The notes: generated from the letters alone by a model not told the origin. A stretch of 64,000 nt of DNA from Turbatrix aceti (GCA_963969345.1 OZ017766.1:12152001-12216000), one strand, 5' to 3'. Shown: positions 43,190 through 59,060, numbered from the stretch's first letter. Translations and numbers: made by a program.

Positions 43190-43690
43190 TGTCGTGTAGG
43201 AGGCGATGTCGTGTACTACACGACGTCGCCTGTCGTGTAGGTTTGAAAGCTACACGACGACACGAGGCGAGCTACACGACACGACGTTTAGGAAGGTTTC
43301 TGGCGTCCTCACGTCCTCTTCCCTCACTGCCCACACCTGTCTTACCTATCCATCTATCCATCTAATTAGCATACCGATGTGTATATAAGCATGATCCAAG
43401 ACCCAATAAATGACCACTCCCTGACTCGCTCCTTGACGCTCTCTCCTGTCCTCCTCCCGCCTGTAGCCCGTCCCTGACGGCCTACAGCAGTTTCAAGGCA
43501 AAATTTCGATCAGAATGATAACACGTGGAACATTTTTTTATACAATAAAAAAAGAAGTAAAAAATTGTAAAATTTTACATAATTTGGCTGTCAAAAAGCG
43601 GCATGCCGTGTCGTGTCGTGTAGGCAAATTCAAAACTACACGACACGACGTCGCCTAATAGCTTCGTGTCGTGCGTACACGAAGTACACG
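43190..43690. repeat. Cluster of TACACGACACGACG inverted motifs
   Basis: Two clusters of the motif CTACACGACACGACGTCGCC and its reverse complement (43190-43290 and 43605-43690) bracket about 300 bp of ordinary sequence, like the subterminal repeats of a foldback or MITE element. Confidence 0.6.
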
Positions 43691-43717
43691 ATTTGCAACA
43701 CCTTGTCTTAAGACAAG

Positions 43718-44537
43718 GTAATCTATAAAGCGATTTATAGACAAATTATAGACGCTTTATAGAGCAGAAATAGACAAATTTATACTATATTTTAGCTAAC
43801 ACTCTTGTCTATATAGACAACAAAATGATGCAAATGTTCACCTTGTCTATATAGCTAAAGCGTGTTATCTATAAAAAAATGACTTTCATCCTCAAATACT
43901 TCAAATTTGCATATTACAGTGGTTTTTTTGCGATCGTGGCAGATTCGCCACGTGGAGTTGTGTTGCTTTTGATTTTTTCCAGATCCTTTTCCAGACCTAT
44001 TTTTTTTGACTTTTTCTGTTTCGAACGCACCAAATCGGATACAATTTTTTTTTATAAATAGATTTGTAAAAAGTAGATGATAGGCGATGTTTAACGGATG
44101 TTAGGCCGTAACACTTGAAAACTCCAAAACATAGCTCTGATATTTGTCGCATCCAGCATCCTCGCAGTAGATCTTCAGTTTTTGCCCGCAAAAACTGAAA
44201 AAAATAGAATTCCGCACCGCAAAAACACTTACGTTGCGACACAAAATCACGAAATGAAGTCACACTGAATTTTTTTGATAACAGTTGAAGTAATTTCATG
44301 AAATGCAAATTGTTTTCAGGTAAATTAAAGACGGATTGCCAAAACGTTTTGTCAAAACTTTATTCCCGTAGTAGCTTTTTTTTTATAGCTAACTCTCTTC
44401 TCTATATAGAGAAGAATTTTTTTGCAAATTTTTTTCATGTCTATATAGCTTGTTCGCTATCTAAAACATAGTATGTTTGGCTATAACTGCTCTATAAAAT
44501 TTATAGAGTCTATAAACTCATAGATAGCAGACCTTGG
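43718..44537. mobile_element. Candidate MITE with TATAGA-rich inverted ends
   Basis: The left end (CAAGGTAATCTATAAAGCG ... TTTATAGAGCAGAAATAG) and the reverse complement of the right end (CAAGGTCTGCTATCTATGAG ... TTTATAGAGCAGTTATAG) align over about 60 bp. Internal repeats of CTATATAGACAA and TATATAGAGAAG occur near both ends. No clear target duplication and no coding sequence. Confidence 0.55.
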
Positions 44538-44784
44538 GTTGATCGAGAAAAAATTTTATCTTTTTTGGTGGAAAATTAAAAAAAAATACATTTTGAAGGA
44601 AAATCCGTAAAAAGCAAAAAAAAAAAGAAAGCAGTTTAGTTCAAAATAATGCCAAAATACACTTTAATCACAATATATGCTACGTAGCATTTCCCCCTAC
44701 CGATAAATATGTAAAAAGTCCCCTCCAAAAACAAAGTCCAGTGACATTTTATCGAGACACACACAAAAGCGTCGGATATACATA

Positions 44785-45208
44785 GGATAGTTACCCCCAG
44801 TCACTTTACCACTAGACATTTTACCCCCAGACAGTTTACAGACAGGTCAGTTGACAGACAAATCAGTTTTTCAAATGGCAGTATATCTAAGCTGGAAAAT
44901 TCAGTAGATTAGAGTTATACTTTTTTTTGAGAATAAGTTTGGACTCCGCACAGAAATTGACTAATTGGCGGAGCATAAATAAATCAATGCAGGCGGAGAC
45001 TGCTTTAGTGTCGTTTTTGTTGATGTGACCTAATAACTACAAAACAAGGCGCGCAAATCCCTGTTTGTGTGCTTGACGTTTTGAGCAGATCACTCTTTTT
45101 AAACGGACGCTTTTCGATCGTGATGCCGCTTTTTGACCGGAATACTGCACCAACTACCACAAAGTCTGTAAACTGTCTGGGAGTAAGGCGACTGGGGGTA
45201 AACTGTCC
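44785..45208. mobile_element. Inverted-repeat element with GTTTACCCCCAGTC ends
   Basis: The left arm (AGTTACCCCCAGTCACTTTA ... CCCAGACAGTTTACAGAC) returns in reverse complement at 45160-45208. Arms are about 60 bp and the core is unique and non-coding. It ends 17 bp before the foldback element at 45226. Confidence 0.65.
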
Positions 45209-45225
45209 CAATGCCATTTTTTTAA

Positions 45226-46600
45226 AAGACACTCTGTGAGCCGATTTAGGACCAAGGGGGGATCGACGACCCCGTGTTTTTACAACCCCCAAATATTTTG
45301 TGCCAAAGTTGCAGGTGGCAGGGGGGGAGGAACAGAAATAAATATAAAAAAAATTCCAGAAGCCGGATTCTGGAGTTACGGCTTCTGGAAGTTTTTGACG
45401 TCAAATTTTCAACTTGCTTCAAAAAATCTGATTTTTGGCATACAAGGGTATCTTGACACGCGAAATCGACTGGTGTACTCAGATTTTTTTTTGAACTTCT
45501 GATTTTTTCGGAATTATTGATTTTTGCAATTTTTCGACATTTTGCCTTACATTTTTGGCTACAGCATTTGCATTTCTTCTGGGGGAGCAGTGAGGTTCAG
45601 ATCATCTTGTAGAGCATGTTTTTCTGAGTCTGGGATAAAAAACACAAAAAAAAGTGGTAACACTTTTGTGACCATCCTCGGGCATTTATCGCGCGCACTC
45701 GACAAAAAAAGAGTGTAAACAGCCTCTTTTTTGCTTCAACTGACAAAAAAAGGCGTGCGCGCGCGTAAAAGGAGTCATGTTTGAAAAAATGCCCTAAAGC
45801 CAATTTTTGTTTTTTATGCTAGCGGTCACCTGGGTAGGCTTGGGCATGTCCCAAACATTGCTTTAAGTTACTTGTGTTTTTTATCGTATTATTTTGCCAC
45901 GAGTTACGGCATTCCAACTTTTCAGTTTTTTCAAATGCCTGTAGCAATGCCCAAAATTGTCGGATTAAACGCAAAAGTGACTTATTACAATCTTCAGGAC
46001 ATGATCAAACCTATTCAGGTAACCGCTGGCAGAAAAAACAAAAATGAGCTTCAGGGCCTTTTTTTAAACATGACTCCTTTTACGCGCGCGCACGCCTTTT
46101 TTTGTCAGTTGAGGCTGTTTACACCCTTTTTTTGTCAAGTGCGCGCGATAAATGCCCGAGGATGGTCACAAAAGTGTTACCACTTTTTTTTGTGTTTTTT
46201 ATCCCAGACTCAGAAAAACATGCTCTACAAGAATATCTGAACCTCACTCCTCCCCCAGAAGGAATACAAATGCTGTAGCCCAAAATGTAAGGCAAAATGA
46301 CGAAAAATTGCAGAAATCAATAATTCCAAAAAAATCAAAAGTTTAAAAAAAAATCTGAGTACACCAGTCGATTTCTCGTGCCAAGATACCTCTGTATTCC
46401 AAAAATCAGATTTTTTGTAGCAAGTTGAAAATTTGATGTCGAAAACTTCCAGAAGCCGTAACTCCAGAATCCGGCTTCTAGAATTTTTTTTATATTTATT
46501 TCTGTTCCTCCCCCCCGGCCACCTGCAACTTTGGCACAAAACATTTGGGGGTTGTAAATATGCGGGGTCGTCGATCCTAAATCCGCTCACAGAGTGCGTC
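45226..46600. mobile_element. 1.37 kb foldback (near-palindromic) element, copy 1, with TTAA target sites
   Basis: The sequence from about 45232 (CACTCTGTGAGCCGATTTAGG) to 45840 returns in reverse complement from about 46600 down to 46010, with an unpaired centre of roughly 150 bp. TTAA lies at equal distance outside both ends (45222-45225 and 46601-46604). Inner arm motifs (GTGCGCGCGCGTAAAAGG, AGTCATGTTTGAAAAAATGC, CTTGGGCATGTCCC) recur in the element at 62000-63359. The TTAA duplication resembles piggyBac or Kolobok-type insertion. No protein is encoded. Confidence 0.8.
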
Positions 46601-49600
46601 TTAATTGTTATGAAAAAAGAACTGTGTACCCATTTTCATGTTTATAACCATTTGTTCTAGGATGACTCGGACACGTTTACGTACATACGTGTGTGCAGCG
46701 TAAGACGCCACATTTTTTACCACGTGATGATGGTCGGTAGGCCAGCCACAAGTATACTATAGTATGTAAGTACATATTTAATTTGAAACTTTGTGCGCAA
46801 CCGACCACAAACCCATCTGCCCTCTGTCCTGGTCCTTGACTCGTACCGGTCTTGCTCGTCTCCTTCCACCTTCCTTAACTGATCAATTCACTTTATCGGC
46901 CTGCCTGCGCACACGCAAAATGACAAAACTAAATTATTGCAACTCACATAATTTTTTTTTCAATAAAAAGCAAAACCACAATCGCGGTCTGTTTCTTGGA
47001 TTGTCAGTTTGTTCATAAATTCAATTGCTCAACTTACGGTTTGATTCGATCGTGATTTTTTACTCTCGATTTTTGTTGGTTTTGGGTACTGTAAATTTGT
47101 CTAATACATTAGTCGTTGGCTGTGCTTGATGCAATCAACGCTTGATGACTGAAATGTGGTGCGTACTTTGTATACTAAACATTTTATCAGAGTATTTTTT
47201 TAAATGGACATTAAAGTTCATTTTTTCTCGTATTTTAATTTAACAAGAAAAAATTTTAAAGACAATTTTTGATAAAAAAAAAAGATTATTATGGCAAAAT
47301 TGATTGCAAAATTAGAAAAAAATTTTTTTATCAAAAAAAATTCCTTCGATTTGGCATTTTTTGAGGTCGAATATACAGCACTTTTTTCCCCTGTTCTGAT
47401 GTGTTTCTTTTTCATTGTTTTTTTTATTTGCAAACAAAAATTCAGTCTGCCTGCACGGTATCTAATATGTATCACAAGGTCTGTTGACCCCAAACTGATA
47501 AGCCCTGCTTGAGTTTGTCTTTTTTTACCCCAAAAACTAGTCAGTTGATTGACACGCGACTCGTGGCCCAAAGTTTGTTAGAAACGCATGAGAAACGAAA
47601 ATTACGGTTCAAAATGTAGTAAAAAAATTATAAGGAAAATTCATCCGAAATTGTTCAAAAACTACAAAAAATATTTTTTTGAAAATTTTATTTCAACGGG
47701 CCTAACTAAATGAACAAGGTTTGGTGGCGGCAAGATCACACCCGGTCGTTTTAGTCTTTGATTAACACATTTCACGGTAATTATCCCCGATTTCCAAGGA
47801 ACAAACAACCCAAAAACGGAAGTATCAGTTCCTCTTCGCCCCCATCTTCCCGTGACACACCCTTGTCCACCTCCGTACCCCATCTTTTTTCAACGCCCAA
47901 ACACCCAACCAACTTCCTTATCTGTGACCCCCTTGCCCTGCGCTCCACTCCCTGTCATACATAATCTGCTGACGTTCGCAACGTTATCGTGCCTACGACC
48001 GTGTATAATACCCCCGACTTCTTCCCCGACCAGTGCCGAATCTGATTCCTCAGTGTTATCTATACCGATTCGACCTAGGACCGGGGACCTGAGACAACGC
48101 CAAGCGCCCACAGTTTATGAGGCGTTGTCGTGTCAGCAGATGACTATCCCTTTTTTTACGGGAAAAAACTCAGGTGTTCGAGATAAGACCCAACCCATGA
48201 CGTTATCGATCATTCCGGTATAAGTTGAATTGTCAGCGTTTAATTTTATTTTTTTGTTAACGATGGATACATTCGGGTCACTTTGGTTTTATGGATCAAT
48301 ATTTTATCGTATGTCAAAACAAAAGCTCGTTAAACGCTGCTATTGGGATAGATATTTTTTTTGATCTTTATGCCCTATTATTCAGCTACGGATGTTTTGG
48401 ATAAAATACCGTAACTTTTTTGTTCATTATACAAAATTCAAAAAATACGATTTTCTACTCGAAACCATGCTCGCATGTTGCATGCATTTTGATACGTACA
48501 GACACCTAAGCGGGCCTGACCGGGGCAGCACGAAACAAGTCCTTGCCGTTTCCCCCAATTTGAACTTTCCGGAAGTTCACTCGCCAAACCGCATACTCCA
48601 ATAATTCATTGACTCACTCAGTCGGATGAGCAAACTTTAAACCAAAAATCAACCTCTCACGTATCATTTTTTTACCTCTTTCGACCGACGGCCGACCGGC
48701 GCCAGTCTCCACACTTGTATGTTTATTGCTTACTCCATCCTCCAACCCCTACGCTTGCGCACCCCTCCAACTGATAACAAGTACCTTTTTTTTCACCGTA
48801 TTAATTTTTTTTACTACGTTACGCTGCTCTCTGGTGTAACGGCGGCCGCCGCTGAAGCAACAGACGTTTGTTCTTTCTTCTTTTTCCCCCTATGTTCATT
48901 TTACTGCCCATCTTTGGTTTTTTTGGGGTGACGACGACGACGACGACGACGACGAAGAAGAAGAGGACGAAGAAGGCGAATATGTGCACATTCAACGATC
49001 GACGACGACGACGGGTGATCACATCACGATGGGGCATGCGCGTGCCTGACTGAGTCGTGCGTTTCGTTGTTTCATGCATTCATCTCCCCTGTTTCTCCTG
49101 CATCTCCGCTACTACGTTAATCAGTGAATCGGAAGCAGTAGGCAGTAGAAAAGGAGAATTGCTACTTTTTTTATTAGTTAGCGTTTTTTGCTTTTTTTTC
49201 GTGAACTTTGCGTTAGATCATTGAATTTTGAGTACTATGTAGTGCCGCTTTTTTTCTAGAATTGAATTTAAATGGCATCATTTTTGCATTGTAAACCGTA
49301 ATTTTTGATTTCGAAAAACATGCGGTAAAAAATAAAAACAACACTGATTAAAAGAATTTCAATTGTTTTTAAAAATATTTAGTATTTGATGAAAATTCGG
49401 ATTAAATCGTGCTGGCCCGGGCCAATCAGGAGTCCCAAATTTTCGACTCGTTTTAGTCTGTGGTATAGTTTTTGTAAATATAAACATAATTTTAAGTTGA
49501 TTCTCAAGGCACCCTACAGGGGGTCGCTTCATGATAGGCCTAACATAAGAGTTAACATTCCTGCCCGGAGGCCCCTCGAGTTTACTACATACCCCAAACC

Positions 49601-50328
49601 TATATTTGATTCAAACTAACCGTATTCGAACGGTAAAAAAAATTATACTAGTAATTGACAAAAAAAAACAAAAACAGTTCAAAAAAATTTTTTCAATTAA
49701 CTTTTATTAACCGTTAAATTTTTTATAATAAAAAATTTGAATTACGAAAAAAATTTAAACTAATTTTTCCAGTTCATTGATCACACCCCAACTGAAACCC
49801 TAAATTTTCTCCGAAATTGCGCGCCGGCCTTAAATTTTTTATGCTTCCGTTTGTCATTAAAATTTTTTTTATTACAATTAAGTTTAGCAAATTAAATATC
49901 AATCAATTTCAGACAAGACGATAAACTGTAAGACAGCCAACCCATATCACCTGAACTTTTGGTAAACCCCCCATTCCCGGTAATTGTGGTAGTGTGGTGA
50001 TCTTATCGCAGTTTTTCCCAATTTTTTCCGTACGTACAACTTCTGCGTGTGTATCTGTGGTGCGTGTGCATGCATCTTCTGCGGGGCAGGAAAGAACAAA
50101 ATCGACAGCAAAATCATCGACAGGCAGCGGTGATCTATCATCAGGCCGTCGTCGTTAACTCAACTCAACCCGGGCGTGCAACCGAATTTCAAACTACTGA
50201 TATTTGTGTTTTTTTTTTCATTTTCCTTGACTGGTAGATAGTATTTATTACTGCGTGCGCGACGTTGTTGCGGTTACTCATCGTCAACTACCAACTTTTT
50301 TTTCACAATTGCGGATAAAAAATACAGC
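46601..50328. other. Long gene-poor region upstream of the KLF gene
   Basis: I find no gene I can support over 3.7 kb. Notable pieces are a relatively GC-rich block at 47790-48215 with overlapping open frames on both strands, a CGA/AGA trinucleotide tract at about 48930-48980, and a C-rich block at 48700-49120. These could be 5' leader exons or regulatory DNA of the Kruppel-like factor. The rest is AT-rich. Confidence 0.4.
48930..48982. repeat. CGA / AGA trinucleotide tract
   Basis: About eight CGA triplets pass into AGA-type triplets. Simple sequence. Confidence 0.8.
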
Positions 50329-53669
<3,341 letters not shown>

Positions 53670-53945
53670 TCAACAGATTACAAACTTCGATCCCGCAATC
53701 CTCAGGCAGAATGCATCATTCCTCATATCATAAAATTTTTATTCTCCCGCGTGCCATAAAAAAAAGTGATTCTCCACCCCCCAGTGCCAGTGTCAGTACC
53801 AAGACGACCAGGTAAAAAATATACACCTGTTGTCATTCGAAGAATCTTCCCAAAAAAGAGACTCTTGTCAGTTTTTATGTTACAAAAATGCATGAATAAA
53901 TATAAAACAACCTTGTCAGAGCCTCTCCAAAGTGTACAAAGCAGC

Positions 53946-54728
53946 TCAAGGACCCGTCGGCTTGATTTGCACCGGAACAGGTGAAGGATCGGCAATCTTC
54001 GGGAAAATAGGAATAAAGGGATTATTGTGGGTCGACGGAATAGGCTGAATGGCGTACGGAGTGTCGGTAGCGGTCATAGACAGTCGGTTGGCTTGGAATT
54101 TCTGAAAAACCACAAAAAGGTGCTATGGGTTTCCGAAGTGACTCTACAGAAGATCTTTACAAAATTATGTAAAATTTATCGAGCCAAAAATTTAGTTCAG
54201 TGGCTCAATTTGGTTAAAAAAATATAAATAATGTTTTTTTTAATAATTTCGGCTCAATTTTCCCACCTAAAACAAGGATGAAAATAAAAATAGCTATCTT
54301 GACCCCTCTTGAGGCGCATTTTGCGGCACAAAGCGCGGATAAATAGTTCCTTTTATTAATTTCACAGATTTTTTTATTTTCTAAAATTGAAATTTCTTTT
54401 AAATTTTTTTTGATAGATGTTTTTAGGTTGAAAATTAAAAAAAATGAGTATTTTATTTTTTCGGATTTTGACACGCTATTATTATAGTTTTCGAGTAATA
54501 ACGTGCCAAAATCCGAAGAGTGCCATTCCGCCAGTGCGAGGCTTCTACATAACTCTTTAGAACCTAGTCAAAAACAAAATTTGGCAAAAATTTTTCAGTG
54601 GTCAAAAAACTTTCAATCCTTACCTGAACTTTATCAGCCGACGACGGGGGTTTCATGGCATAGCTCTGATCCTTGAGCATGAGGTTGCGGGACCTGTTGA
54701 CGCCGTCGAGCACCTTTGATCGATTCAT
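53946..54728 (-). CDS. Small conserved-looking protein of unknown function
   Basis: Two exons on the minus strand (54728-54624, 54101-53946) join in phase into 86 residues: MNRSKVLDGVNRSRNLMLKD at the start, then PYAIQPIPSTHNNPFIPIFP, ending QIKPTGP. It is basic at the N-terminus and proline-rich at the C-terminus, with no signal peptide or membrane segment. A strong acceptor (GATGCTTTAG, ending about 54750) sits 22 bases before the ATG with no upstream exon in view. That would fit spliced-leader trans-splicing in a nematode. The gene follows eIF2B epsilon on the same strand, 307 bp after its stop codon, so an operon is possible. I do not recognise the family. Confidence 0.55.
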
Positions 54729-55035
54729 CGTTGAAGACGACGTTTTCTAAAGCATCAATTATCGCAATATCAAAAAAAAAAGTTATCAAAGGTATCAAAA
54801 TCGCGTTCAAACACCATATCCACCCAAGATTTTTTTATCCACTTCGATAACTTTTATTATGGCTCTGCCTAATAACGGAAACAAAACACAACACACCAAA
54901 CAAAAAAATAAAAGCACGTCTAAAATAACCAATTTGACTTATTCCCACCACGAAAATGCGCAAAGCACGCATTTTCGTGACGAGAGTCAGGAAACCAAAA
55001 CACCACAGCCGGCAGACTTCTGTCTTTTTTTCAGT
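54729..55035. other. Spacer between eIF2B epsilon and the small gene
   Basis: AT-rich, 307 bp, with only the trans-splice-like acceptor noted in the previous entry. No gene seen. Confidence 0.5.
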
Positions 55036-58000
55036 TCAAGAATCGCTTGACCCCGTCGATCCTTCTCCGCTCTCATCATCGTCGTCGTCATCGTCATCAT
55101 CTTCGTCATCGTCGTCGTCCTGGGCGCGGAAGTAGGCCAGAAGCTGGGCCATGTTCTTGGACAGACGAATAGGTGATTCAGGGGGCAGGCCTTCGTACCA
55201 CTCGTAGATGATATCGGATGTAAAATCATCCCATTCCAGGTAGAGGTGATGGATGAGATTGGGAACCAGAACACGGATGTTGTCGTTGATGGACGCTGCT
55301 TCTTCCAGGGAGTGCAGAATTTGAAGTTTGGATTCACGAGAACGGTAGTAATTTTCCCAGACCAGTTCCCAGCTTCCAAACAGCTGAAAAAATTTGTTTT
55401 GTTAAATTTTTGTCAAAAATTGATTTTTTTTTATGAAAAAAAATTTAAACTAAATTATATGTTTTTTTCAATTTCAAAAAAACATACGGAAATTTTTTTA
55501 AATAGTTATTTCATTAATTTTTTACAAGTTATTATACTTTTTTCATTATTTAAAAAAATTGTAACATAATACCTTTTTTTTAAATAAAACAAATTTTTCC
55601 AAACGCATTTTTTTTATTAAAAAAATTTAAAAAAAAAGTTTTTTTTCGGAAAAAGTTTTTTCTTAAAATTTTTTAATCCCTCAAAAAACCAACCTCCTTA
55701 ATCGCACCCAGATCCTTGTCTTCAAAAGGCGGCAACGAGATGAATCCTCCAAAGAGAGACTTTGCAACATCGATTGGCGAAGCATTGTGCGCGAGCTTGG
55801 AAGCGTTGATTTCGAGGATAAGCTTCTTGAGTTCCGTCTCACCAGCGTTGTTCGTCGATTCAAAGGTCGCAGCGATGGAATCCTTGACTTCAGCGGCAAA
55901 GTTTGACATGAGACCGTAGTCGACCATCGGTGTGCCATCGCCGCCCGTAGACGACGAACGACGGTCGTTATCCGTGCCAACCGCGTTGAGGGTGCTGTCG
56001 ATCGAAATGCTCAGCCTATTCGACGACACTGTGCTCGCGTGACGCTGACGTCGCATACGGGTAAAGCTGTGAGAGCGACGCCAAAAGTGGCCTGATGGCT
56101 CGTCGAGGAGTTTCCAGGTGTAGTAATCGCCTTCTGGAAATCCACATATTTTTTTTAAATAAAAAAAATATTTTGTTTCTATAAAAAAATCCAAGTTCAA
56201 TACCTGACCAGTGGTTAGTCATTGGTCAGGTATTAGACTTGCAAGTGGTCAGTCAGTGTCCACTACAAAAGCAAAAAAAAAAGTGATGTCACATTTTGCA
56301 TTCCAAAAAAACCCAGTCAGCGGTCAGTAAGTCACGTATTCTCCCAAGTACGCACTCAAACACTCAAAAAATCGGTAATAAACTACTTCAAACGACTAAA
56401 AAACACTCATCAGCGCGGGGGGTGTTTGCAAAAAACCGTAATCCTACAATAGTTCTGGAAGGTATAAAAACCCCCAAAAATCGTCATTTAGCATTCCAAA
56501 TACCTTCTACAATTCCCAATCATGAAAACCAGCACTATACTCTGCGTTCTATGCTTCGCGGTCATCGCTACCAGCCTAATTGACGCCCAACTGTTCGTAC
56601 CTTCCTTCGACGCGGTTCCAGCCGAGAATTCCCTCTCGCCATCCGGCCAGGGTCCAAATCCCGAACAAGTCGCTCACCGGCCTGCGCGTAAGCGCAAGGG
56701 TAAGAAAGGCGGCCGCGGCCGCAGAGGAAAGGTCAGCGGACACATCGGCATCGATATCCATGGCTGAACCCCCGACTACGTCTAAATTATTAAAACAAAC
56801 TTTTTTCAACCTTTTTGACCCAAATACCCCAAAATAAAAAAACACTAGCCAAATCTCACTCCCTAATATGTTCTCGTCCCATTTGTATATTTTGTGCACG
56901 TAAATAAATAAATAAAGGATGAATTTTTGAACAAAAAAATCCAATAAACCCCCATTTTCATCCCGCCAAAAAAAAGTTTTCAAATTTTCTGACCTCCAAC
57001 TATGAAAAATACCGCATTCGACCCCCAAAACTTTATCGACATTTTTTGACACTACAAACCCCAAATAATTGTTTTGTCATTAAAAAACAATTTTCAACAT
57101 TTTATAGCTCCAAAATTGTCTAATTTTTGACCTTAAACCCCAAAAAACCAATTTCAACTTTTGTGACCCAAAAATACCCATTTTTTAACTTTTTCACCTC
57201 CAAAAAAACCTACCGTTTACCCTTCGACTCTCGACGTCGTCATTCGTCTCCGGAGCGGGCATGTTCATAACCGCCGAATTGCTGGCAACCGTCGTTCCAT
57301 CTGGAATCGTAACATTTGATCCAATGACTGTCTTGGCACGAATTGTGCATTTTGATCCAATTTTGACATTGTTGCCGATAAAAGCGCCTTCAATATGCGA
57401 ATGAACTCCGACGATCAATCCATTACCAGCGATGACGGATTTCAGCGTCGCGTAGGCTGCAACTTCGGACTCAGCACCGAGTGTCACGTCTTCGAGCCTG
57501 GCTTTCTGGTCAATCTTGCACGAGTTCCCGATAACCGATCCCTCTGCGGTTGCCGGACCTTCTGAGCCGTGGGGAACGTAGACATGGTTACGATGGTAGC
57601 GAAGAGGTTTGTTGTCGTTCATGACCCTCGGGGGAAGGCGATCATAGGTCAAGGGATAGCACCAGCGATGAATTAACAGCCTCTGCGCTCGGAGGAACGA
57701 TCCGTAGTCCGCAGCCGTGAATGCCACCACGTCTTCGGGAAGGACGTCAACGTTCATCGTGTAGCACAGGACATCTTCATTCACCAGCACCTCACGAACC
57801 ACCTGATCAAATTGATCAAAGTCAAAGTTGTCCACGAATTGGGCAACCACATCCCAGGCACACAGGACGACGCCACAGGGCGCGAGATCCGATCGGACCG
57901 TTGATTTGGTCAGGAAAGCGCGCTAAAATATTTTGACAATCATCTTCACAGGAAAAAATGTAATCTAAAGACAAAAAAAACACATTTTTTAGTTGTTAGA

Positions 58001-59060
58001 AGGGAAAACCTGGACCACTGGCACTATCACGACAAAAAATTTAGTATTTAGAAATCACTACAAACTACACGGGGATGATCTTACCTCTGAATCACAACAA
58101 AAATCCTCTAGTTGTTCAAATATTGAGATTTCATGTCTTCGCCTTCGGACTTTATGTCCTTCTGTTTCGTCAATGTACTAAAAGTGGGGTCAAGGACATA
58201 TTTTTCAGAAAAAAATTTTTTTTTTGTTGAAAAATTATTTTTGGGCCTTTTAGGTAAAAATTATATCATAAAACAGTGTACAACGTCAAAAAAAGTAAAC
58301 TCACAGTCGAACACTCATCAGACGGCGATTCGCTGCTCCCTTGGTAGAAAAGCAACTTTTGGGATTCTGTTTCGTAGCCGACAAACTTGATCTCACCACT
58401 GATTTGTCGGGAGTACAGAATAGACATGATGCAGTGCTTATCCTTCTTACGGCAATTTCTGAACGCTTCAATCTGCGCAGCGAGATTTGAAGAACAAAAT
58501 GTGGCAAGATTTTCGATGAGCATAAAATCGTGGCCCGCTTCGAGGATACTTTGCTTCTCCACTGCACGCATAATTTTTCCGACCGTGTTGCAGTCTTTGA
58601 GGTGAAAAGCACGGAAGGATTTGAAGTTGTGAGACCATTTTCTGAAAGAAAAAATTTATGAGAAGAGTTTCCAAAAAAAAACCATTAAGAATATAATTTT
58701 TTTTTATAAAAAGTTCCAAAAAAAAAGAGGTTTTAGGCATAAAAAACCCTTAGTAATCTCAAAAATGCCAAACTCACGTGGTAAACTCAGCAAGGTCATC
58801 ATTTGTCAACGTCGACGAAACCACGACAATATTCGGCACGAGAGGAGCATTGATTAGGGAAATCCAATTGAGCGAGAGATCCAGCAGCTGGATGGATGCC
58901 AAATTCACCTTAGCCTATAAAACTGCCCTTTCAGCCACCCAAATCGATCCAAAAATTAACTCACCCATGGCGTGTGATACGTAATGGGAGCAAAATGTGG
59001 ATCAAAGTTATCCGCAATCAAAAGAATTGTAAACTTGTCTTCAATGACGTTGAGACCCAT
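55036..59060 (-). CDS. eif2b5: Translation initiation factor eIF2B, epsilon subunit
   Basis: Six exons on the minus strand (59060-58965, 58914-58778, 58641-58305, 57922-57214, 56133-55694, 55383-55036) join in phase into 688 residues, the family size. The N-terminus is a nucleotidyltransferase-like domain (LIADNFDPHFAPI ... KVNLASIQLLDLSLNW). A left-handed beta-helix of hexapeptide repeats follows (SVIGNSCKIDQKARLEDVTL, FIGNNVKIGSKCTIRAKTVI, GSNVTIPDGTTV). A conserved block CAWDVVAQFVDNFDFDQFDQ precedes it. The C-terminus is the W2 (HEAT-like) catalytic domain (WELVWENYYRSRESKLQILH) and ends in an Asp run. Epsilon is the guanine-nucleotide exchange subunit that recharges eIF2 with GTP in the cytosol. 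The 1.08 kb intron 4 contains a gene on the opposite strand. Confidence 0.92.
56200..56234. repeat. Short inverted repeat in an eIF2B epsilon intron
   Basis: AATACCTGACCA pairs with TGGTCAGGTATT around an 11-base loop. Confidence 0.65.
56462..56468 (+). promoter_or_regulatory. TATA box of the nested peptide gene
   Basis: TATAAAA, 53 bp before the start codon, in the only GC-balanced part of the intron. Confidence 0.5.
56521..56766 (+). CDS. Small secreted cationic peptide gene nested in the eIF2B epsilon intron
   Basis: A single 81-residue frame on the strand opposite to its host. The first 23 residues are a clear signal peptide (MKTSTILCVLCFAVIATSLI, then DAQ). The mature part starts LFVPSFDAVPAENSLSPSGQ and turns strongly basic (RPARKRKGKKGGRGRRGK) before SGHIGIDIHG. 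A TATA box (TATAAAA, 56462-56468) stands about 58 bases upstream, and AATAAATAAATAAA follows near 56903, giving a compact intronless gene. A cationic tail on a secreted peptide suggests an antimicrobial peptide, a heparin-binding factor or a processed neuropeptide (KRKGK-type cleavage sites); none is proven. Repeat-free sequence and good signals on both sides support a real gene. Confidence 0.7.

Noticed and set aside
45236..46590. Paired frames such as FGSRSRILELRLLEVFD in foldback copy 1
   Set aside because: Same reason: the symmetric arms repeat the same non-coding sequence in both orientations.
48819..49079. Frame with runs of Val and Arg over the trinucleotide tract
   Set aside because: Low-complexity CGA/CGT repeats read in all frames without stops.
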